Source of the DNA: Ga0077555 sp964500805
Lineage (GTDB): Bacteria > Pseudomonadota > Alphaproteobacteria > Rhizobiales > Hyphomicrobiaceae
Assembly: GCA_964500805.1 (NCBI GenBank)
Contig: CAZCQH010000018.1
Location: forward strand, 1-64,000
DNA: 64,000 bases
Reading direction: 5' to 3'
In this document: positions 59,255 through 64,000 of the stretch, piece by piece
How positions within the stretch are numbered: the first letter of the stretch is position 1
How the letters are laid out: every line of letters begins with the position of its first letter
The notes under the pieces: generated by a model
What the model saw: only the letters and a program-made list of their open reading frames with translations
Database searches by the model: none
Told to the model about the DNA's origin: nothing
Translations under genes and position numbers: made by a program

Positions 59255-59746
59255 TCAATCCGCGGGCTTAAGCGGATAGGGCGTGCCGTCCTTGTGAAAG
59301 TAGGCCTTCTTACCGTCGGGGCCGAACTGCCACGCGAGATCGATATCGGGATAGGAGACGGTATCGTCGGGCGCGCGATCGCCGATGACGACGAACACCG
59401 CGTCCTGCTGCGTTTCGTTGAGGAACTGGTGGGCATCGCCCGTACCGCCGGGAAAGCCGATGCAGGTACCGGGGCCGACAAGCTCGCGGCCGGCATCTGT
59501 CACCAGTACCAGCTCGCCCTGCATGACGATCACGAATTCGTCCTGCTTCGAGTGCGCATGCCGCGCTGACGACTGCCCGCCGGGCGTCACGCGCACCATG
59601 TTGACGCCATAGGTCTTGAGCCCTGCGAAGTCCCCCAGCCGGCGATAGAAGCGCTGCCGTTGCGAGGCGCGCAATGGATCCGGATAGGTCGATATGTTGG
59701 TCTCCGGCACGTCCTCGGGCCTGAACACTTTTGATCCACGGGGCAT
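59255..59746 (-). CDS. Cupin-domain protein
   Basis: 163 residues from the ATG at 59746. The double-stranded beta-helix metal motifs are SSARHAHSKQDEFVIVMQGE (two His and Glu) and GTCIGFPGGTGDAHQFLNET (later His). A C-terminal YPDIDLAWQFGPDGKKAYF tail follows. Resembles small cupins of unknown substrate, perhaps metal-dependent isomerases or oxygenases. Between sox genes. Confidence 0.88.
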   Translation of the reverse strand: MPRGSKVFRPEDVPETNISTYPDPLRASQRQRFYRRLGDFAGLKTYGVNMVRVTPGGQSSARHAHSKQDEFVIVMQGELVLVTDAGRELVGPGTCIGFPGGTGDAHQFLNETQQDAVFVVIGDRAPDDTVSYPDIDLAWQFGPDGKKAYFHKDGTPYPLKPAD

Positions 59747-59813
59747 GCTCGCCTCTCTGCCTGCAGACTCACCTGCGATACCGCTCCACCGTCGCTCCCA
59801 TTCCGCACTTGCC

Positions 59814-59918
59814 GTCACGCTTCTCAGCAACGACACGCGCGCCAAACCCGGGAAATCCCTGCTCCAGTCATTCTTCAAGCTGATCGAGAAAAGTATTCGA
59901 AAGGCGAATGCGTCTCAT
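59814..59918 (-). pseudogene. RelE/ParE-type toxin remnant with in-frame stop
   Basis: Starting at the ATG at 59918, which overlaps the antitoxin stop as ATGA, the frame reads MRRIRLSNTFLDQLEE, then TGA (59868-59870), then continues LEQGFPGFGARVVAEKRD. The joined sequence looks like the first 35 residues of a RelE/ParE toxin whose leucine codon has become a stop; the rest is missing. Inactive. Confidence 0.6.
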
Positions 59919-60178
59919 GACGCGTTCGGATACTTGACGCGAAGCGCTTCGAGGAACGCGTTCGAGCGTGCCTTCGCTTCTTCGAGTGAGTAGGTCTGGC
60001 CTTCGCGGAAATCCGCCTTGGACTGCTCAATGAGCTCGCGCTCGCGATCGGTGAAGCGGCGGGGGAGTTTGCCAGCCTTGCCGATCTCCTGCACCAGATC
60101 GACCACAGCTTGTACGGCCTCGTCGTCGAAATCCTGAAGCTTGGCATTGATGCGGGCGATGGTCTCTGCTCCTGTCAT
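59915..60178 (-). CDS. Antitoxin-like small protein
   Basis: 87 residues from the ATG at 60178. MTGAETIARINAKLQDFDDE, AVQAVVDLVQEIGKAGKLPR, RELIEQSKADFREGQTYSLE and EEAKARSNAFLEAL resemble small antitoxins with an N-terminal DNA-binding region and a C-terminal helical toxin-binding tail. The toxin remnant overlaps its stop. The intact antitoxin may survive as a regulator or relic. Confidence 0.65.
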   Translation of the reverse strand: MTGAETIARINAKLQDFDDEAVQAVVDLVQEIGKAGKLPRRFTDRERELIEQSKADFREGQTYSLEEAKARSNAFLEALRVKYPNAS

Positions 60179-60310
60179 GCGCGATCGATAGCACAATTCA
60201 GGCGCGGAATGAACCGGAAGGGCACGCCCTGGTCTGTTGTGCTGCATACATTTGCCGCCATGGAGAGTCGAGAGACCGCCCGCGCTAACTCGATCCATGC
60301 ATCACGATGC

Positions 60311-61573
60311 TCAATGCGCGACGGCTGCGGCGGCGGCTTCGTCGATCAGGCGGCCGGTGGTGAATCGCTCGAGCGAGAACGGCGCTGCAATTGGGTGCGG
60401 GTCGTCGCGCGCGATGGTGGCGGCAAACACATAGCCCGAGCCGGGCGTCGCCTTGAAGCCGCCGGTGCCCCAGCCGCAGTTGACGTAGAGGCCCGGCACC
60501 GGCGTCTTGCCGATGATGGGCGAGCGGTCGGGTGTTACGTCGACGATGCCGCCCCAGTTCCTGAGCATGCGCAGGCGGCGGAACATCGGAAAGAGATCCG
60601 AGATCGCATCCACCGTGTGCGTGGTGATGTGGAGGCCGCCGGTTTGGCTGTAAGACGTGTAGGCGTCGGTGCCCGCACCGATCACCAACTCGCCCTTGTC
60701 CGACTGCGAGATGTAGGCGTGCACTGTGTTGGACATCACAACGCACGGGAAGACCGGCTTCACAGGCTCCGACACGAGCGCCTGCAGCGGGTAGCTTTCG
60801 AGCGGCATGCGCACCCCGGCCATCGACATGAGCACGGACGTGTGTCCCGCCGCGACCACGCCGAACTTTCTGGTCTTGATCAGCCCGCGCGTTGTCTCGA
60901 GCGCCTCGACGCGGCCGGACGCATCGCGCCGGATGCCCGTCACTTCGCAATTCTGGATAATGTCGACGCCGCGAGCACTCGCGCCCCGTGCGTAGCCCCA
61001 CGCGACCGCATCATGGCGCGCGGTGCCGCCACGTCGCTGCAGCGCGGCACCGAGCACGGGGTATCTCAGTTTTGGCGAGATGTTGAGCGGCGGGCAGAAA
61101 GCTTTGGCTTCTTCCGGTGTCAGCCATTCATTATCGATGCCGGCGAGGCGATTGGCATGCACGTGCCGCCTGAAGACTTGGATGTCGTGCACCGTGTGCG
61201 CCAGCATCATCACCCCGCGCGGCGAGTACATGACGTTGTAGTTCAAGTCCTGCGAGAGGCCTTCCCAGAGCTTCACGGAGAGCTCGTAGATCGCCTCCGA
61301 CTCCTCCCAGAGATAGTTGGAGCGAATGATCGTCGTGTTGCGCCCGGTGTTGCCGCCGCCGAGCCAGCCCTTTTCGACGACGGCGATGTTGGTCAGGCCG
61401 TGCTCCTTGGCGAGATAGTAGGCGGTGGCAAGGCCGTGACCGCCGGCGCCGACGATCACCGCGTCGTACTCAGGCTTCGGATCCGGCGAGCGCCATTGCT
61501 CGGGCCAAGCTGTGTGGCCCTTCCACGCATTCCGGGCGAGCGACCAGGCCGAATAGCGCAATGGGGTCTCCAT
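60311..61573 (-). CDS. soxB: Sarcosine oxidase beta subunit
   Basis: 420 residues from the ATG at 61573. DAVIVGAGGHGLATAYYLA is the FAD-binding Rossmann motif; VEKGWLGGGNTGRNTTIIRS is the sarcosine-oxidase block; SPIIGKTPVPGLYVNCGWGT and GGFKATPGSGYVFA close the active site. The beta subunit holds FAD and covalent FMN and oxidises sarcosine. First of the sox genes, transcribed away from the MFS gene. Confidence 0.95.
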   Translation of the reverse strand: METPLRYSAWSLARNAWKGHTAWPEQWRSPDPKPEYDAVIVGAGGHGLATAYYLAKEHGLTNIAVVEKGWLGGGNTGRNTTIIRSNYLWEESEAIYELSVKLWEGLSQDLNYNVMYSPRGVMMLAHTVHDIQVFRRHVHANRLAGIDNEWLTPEEAKAFCPPLNISPKLRYPVLGAALQRRGGTARHDAVAWGYARGASARGVDIIQNCEVTGIRRDASGRVEALETTRGLIKTRKFGVVAAGHTSVLMSMAGVRMPLESYPLQALVSEPVKPVFPCVVMSNTVHAYISQSDKGELVIGAGTDAYTSYSQTGGLHITTHTVDAISDLFPMFRRLRMLRNWGGIVDVTPDRSPIIGKTPVPGLYVNCGWGTGGFKATPGSGYVFAATIARDDPHPIAAPFSLERFTTGRLIDEAAAAAVAH

Positions 61574-61845
61574 GGATATGGTGCCTGCGCCAGAGGTGCG
61601 CAGTCCGAGCCCGTTGCCTAGCACGTGCGTCCTGTCCGAGCACCGCGAAAGGACGAGCCTATCGATCCTATGCGTTGTCCGCAGATCATTCCCGCGCCAT
61701 CGGCCCAGCCATAATTCCACCTCTGGCGAGCATTAGAACTCGGCGCAACAAGCCGAGCGCCTATATATCCCCTGATTTGCCTCGACGGACATTGCTCCGG
61801 TCGGCCACAGCATGATACCGGCAAGGGCTTGAAGGGGAGTGCACT
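61574..61845. other. Divergent control region soxB / MFS
   Basis: 272 bases between divergent genes. No operator or riboswitch is recognised; AGGGGAG at the right end is the MFS ribosome-binding site. Confidence 0.4.
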
Positions 61846-63108
61846 TTGGCGGCAACGACAGCATTCAACGAGGTGGCGCGCGCACGCGACGAGGCCAGTG
61901 GCGGTATAGATTCCAGCTACGCGTGGCTCCGGCTCTGCTTCGCCCTGGCTCTCGGCACCATGGGCGGCATCGGCATGTGGTCGGTCGTCGTTGTGCTGCC
62001 GGCCGTCCAGGCCGACTTCGGCATCAGCCGCGCTGATGCGTCCTTCGCCTATACCTTGACCATGATGGGCTTTGGCGCAGGCGGCATCCTAATGGGCCGG
62101 CTCGTCGACCGTTTCGGCGTCTTCCAGCCGCTCGTTGGCAGCATTCTCGTTCTTTGCATCGGGTATCTGGCGAGCGCGGCCTCGACCAATATCCTGCAGT
62201 TCGCGATCAGCCATGGACTGCTGATTGCCATGCTGGGCAGCGCCATCAGCTTCGGGCCGCTGATGGCCGACACCTCGCTCTGGTTCCAGAAGCGGCGCGG
62301 CATCGCGGTCGCCATCGCGGCGAGCGGCAATTATCTCGCCGGCACGATTTGGCCGCCCATCGTGCAGTATTTCGTCGCGAGTTACGGTTGGCGGCTGACG
62401 CACATCGGCATCGGGCTCTTCTGCGTGATCGCCATGGTGCCGCTGGCGCTCTTGTTGCGACGGCCTTCGCCGATGATCCAGGCGCCAACCGCCGCGCAGT
62501 CGGCGATTGCGGCCCGGCGCAAGATCAATGTCTCTCCGATGACGCTGCAGGTGACGCTCGCCATCGCCGGCGTCGCTTGCTGCGTCGCCATGTCGATGCC
62601 GCAGGTGCATATCGTCGCCTACTGCGGGGACCTCGGCTACGGCGCAGCGCGCGGCGCCGAGATGCTGTCGCTGATGCTGGGCTTCGGCATCGTCTCGCGG
62701 CTCGCCTCAGGTTTCATCGTCGACAAGATCGGCGGCCTCAAGACGATGCTGCTCTCCTCGTTCCTGCAGATGGTTGCCTTGATCCTGTATGTGCCCTTCG
62801 ACGGGTTGATGTCGCTCTACGTGATCTCGGCGCTGTTCGGCCTGTTCCAGGGCGGAATCATTCCGAGCTACGCGATCATCGTGCGCGAGAACTATCCACC
62901 GCAGGAGGCAGGCACCCGCGTTGGCATCGTTCTGACCTCGACGATGATCGGAATGGCCTTTGGAGGCTGGATCTCCGGCGCCATCTTCGACTGGACCGGC
63001 AGCTATCGTGCCGCATTCATCAACGGCGTCGTTTGGAACCTGCTGAACCTCGCCATTGGCGCCTACCTCGTCTGGCGCATGGGCCGGCCGCGCCCTGTCA
63101 CGGCGTAG
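61846..63108 (+). CDS. MFS transporter
   Basis: 420 residues from a TTG at 61846 with GGGGAG about 9 bases before. Twelve hydrophobic segments; GRLVDRFGVFQPLVG between helices 2 and 3 is the motif A, and SRLASGFIVDKIGGLKTMLL its second-half copy. The YnfM/OxlT-like order suggests an organic-anion or amino-acid-derivative symporter. Divergent from soxB, so possibly the uptake route of the sox substrate (inference). Confidence 0.88.
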   Translation: MAATTAFNEVARARDEASGGIDSSYAWLRLCFALALGTMGGIGMWSVVVVLPAVQADFGISRADASFAYTLTMMGFGAGGILMGRLVDRFGVFQPLVGSILVLCIGYLASAASTNILQFAISHGLLIAMLGSAISFGPLMADTSLWFQKRRGIAVAIAASGNYLAGTIWPPIVQYFVASYGWRLTHIGIGLFCVIAMVPLALLLRRPSPMIQAPTAAQSAIAARRKINVSPMTLQVTLAIAGVACCVAMSMPQVHIVAYCGDLGYGAARGAEMLSLMLGFGIVSRLASGFIVDKIGGLKTMLLSSFLQMVALILYVPFDGLMSLYVISALFGLFQGGIIPSYAIIVRENYPPQEAGTRVGIVLTSTMIGMAFGGWISGAIFDWTGSYRAAFINGVVWNLLNLAIGAYLVWRMGRPRPVTA

Positions 63109-63113
63109 GCAGG

Positions 63114-64000
63114 TCATAGCGCTGATGATGTTCGGTCGATCTCCAGCGCGCCGGCCTTGATGCGCGGGATCAACTCGCGGCCGAATTCGGTCGTGTCGCC
63201 AACCGGATCGAAGCCGCGGATGAGGAACGACGAGATGCCGAGGCGGTAATAAGCAAGGATGGCATTGGCCACCTGTTCGGCAGTGCCGACGAGGCATGAC
63301 GTGTTGCCGAGCGCGCCGGTCGCCTTGGTGATGCCCATCCAGAGCCGTTCGTCGTGGACGTCCTTCTCGAGTGCGAAGGCAAACTGGCGCTTGCCGGCGT
63401 TGTCGACCGGCGCGCGGACGCCTTCTTGCCGTGCCCAGCCGAGTTTGCTGCTGCCGGCCATGCCGGCGAGAATGCGCTCGGCCTTCTCCCAGGCCGCCGC
63501 TTCGGTGTTCGCGATGATCGGGCGCACGGACATGTTGAAGCCAATGCGCCGGCCATGCTTGGCGGCTCGCGCATGGAATTCGGCGATGCGCTCCTGGGTG
63601 GTCGCCAGTGGTTCTGCGTAGATGGCAAACACATCGCACTCGGCGGCTCCCATCTCGAGCGCGCCTTCTGAGGCGCCGCCGAACATGATCAGCGGGCGCG
63701 GTTGCTGCAAGGGGCGCACGTCGGAGTGAGCGCCGCGTACTTTGTAAAAGCGGCCCTCGAAATCGAAAGGCTTTTCCTCGCGCCAGGTGCGCTTCATCAG
63801 GTGCAGGTATTCCTGTGCGCGCTGGTAGCGTTCGGCTTTGGGCGAGAAATCGCCGTCGCCCTGCTGCTCGGCATCGGTCTTGCCGGTAATGATGTGGAGC
63901 GCGACGCGTCCGCCGGTCAGATGATCGAAGGTCGCGACTTTTCGCGCAAAGAGTGTCGGCGATACGAAGCCGGGGCGATGGGCAATGAGGAACGACAGCG
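63114..64000 (-). CDS. LLM-class flavin monooxygenase, 5' end outside window
   Basis: About 295 residues are visible; the frame continues past 64000. SFLIAHRPGFVSPTLFARKV, DHLTGGRVALHIITGKTDAE and RPLIMFGGASEGALEM are bacterial-luciferase-like (SsuD/NtaA group), which use FMNH2 supplied by a reductase to cleave C-S or C-N bonds. Convergent with the MFS gene, ending 5 bases from it. Substrate not assigned. Confidence 0.92.
   Translation of the reverse strand, partial: LSFLIAHRPGFVSPTLFARKVATFDHLTGGRVALHIITGKTDAEQQGDGDFSPKAERYQRAQEYLHLMKRTWREEKPFDFEGRFYKVRGAHSDVRPLQQPRPLIMFGGASEGALEMGAAECDVFAIYAEPLATTQERIAEFHARAAKHGRRIGFNMSVRPIIANTEAAAWEKAERILAGMAGSSKLGWARQEGVRAPVDNAGKRQFAFALEKDVHDERLWMGITKATGALGNTSCLVGTAEQVANAILAYYRLGISSFLIRGFDPVGDTTEFGRELIPRIKAGALEIDRTSSAL

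Overview
The window comes from a GC-rich alphaproteobacterium, most likely of the order Hyphomicrobiales (Rhizobiales). The evidence is a BA14K-type secreted protein, an HWE-family histidine kinase, a SAM-II riboswitch before a metZ-like gene, and a heterotetrameric sarcosine oxidase. I cannot name the genus. Two regions of different character meet at a tRNA-Ala(CGC) gene at 42238-42313.

Left of the tRNA, 1 to about 42.3 kb is accessory DNA that reads as an integrated, mobilizable element with plasmid parts. A tyrosine integrase (41113-42267) ends inside the tRNA, preceded by an excisionase-like gene. Further in lie an iteron origin with repA (38915-40156), a ParA/ribbon-helix-helix partition pair behind an 8-bp-phased repeat array (37521-38627), a HigBA-type toxin-antitoxin pair, a second tyrosine recombinase, and a TraG/VirD4-type coupling ATPase followed by small membrane proteins (27238-34593). 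A relaxase/mobC pair (16844-19035) sits beside a convincing oriT at 19108-19157. Right of oriT, 14 small genes (19984-25059) read back toward it, ten of the junctions being 4-nt ATGA overlaps. Upstream of them is a long dyad, a layout expected of a conjugative leading region. Left of the relaxase are a CheB-CheR-PAS-HWE sensor with its receiver, an IS91-type transposase with an accessory tyrosine recombinase, an ArdC-type antirestriction operon whose ribosome-binding site lies in a 13-bp perfect hairpin, a frameshifted integrase remnant, and a groEL-small gene-maf-small gene cluster that starts outside the window. No VirB-type secretion channel is present, so the element is mobilizable or its transfer genes lie further left. 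I found no second copy of the tRNA 3' end, so the left boundary is not defined.

Right of the tRNA, 42.5-64 kb looks like chromosomal metabolic DNA: a BA14K protein, a HyuA/HyuB pair, an alpha/beta hydrolase, an AroE-like dehydrogenase, a 3-oxoacid CoA-transferase with a DUF2200 gene between its subunits, a phytanoyl-CoA dioxygenase relative, metZ with a SAM-II riboswitch, a fluoroacetate-dehalogenase-like hydrolase, sarcosine oxidase genes soxB...soxD-soxA-soxG (soxB split off by cupin and DoxX genes and a decayed toxin-antitoxin pair), an MFS transporter, and the 3' part of a flavin-dependent monooxygenase gene.

Together the left side encodes processing (relaxase, MobC), coupling (T4CP), establishment (antirestriction and leading operon), maintenance (RepA, ParA, HigBA) and integration. 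The right side concerns one-carbon, N-methyl and sulfur amino-acid metabolism.
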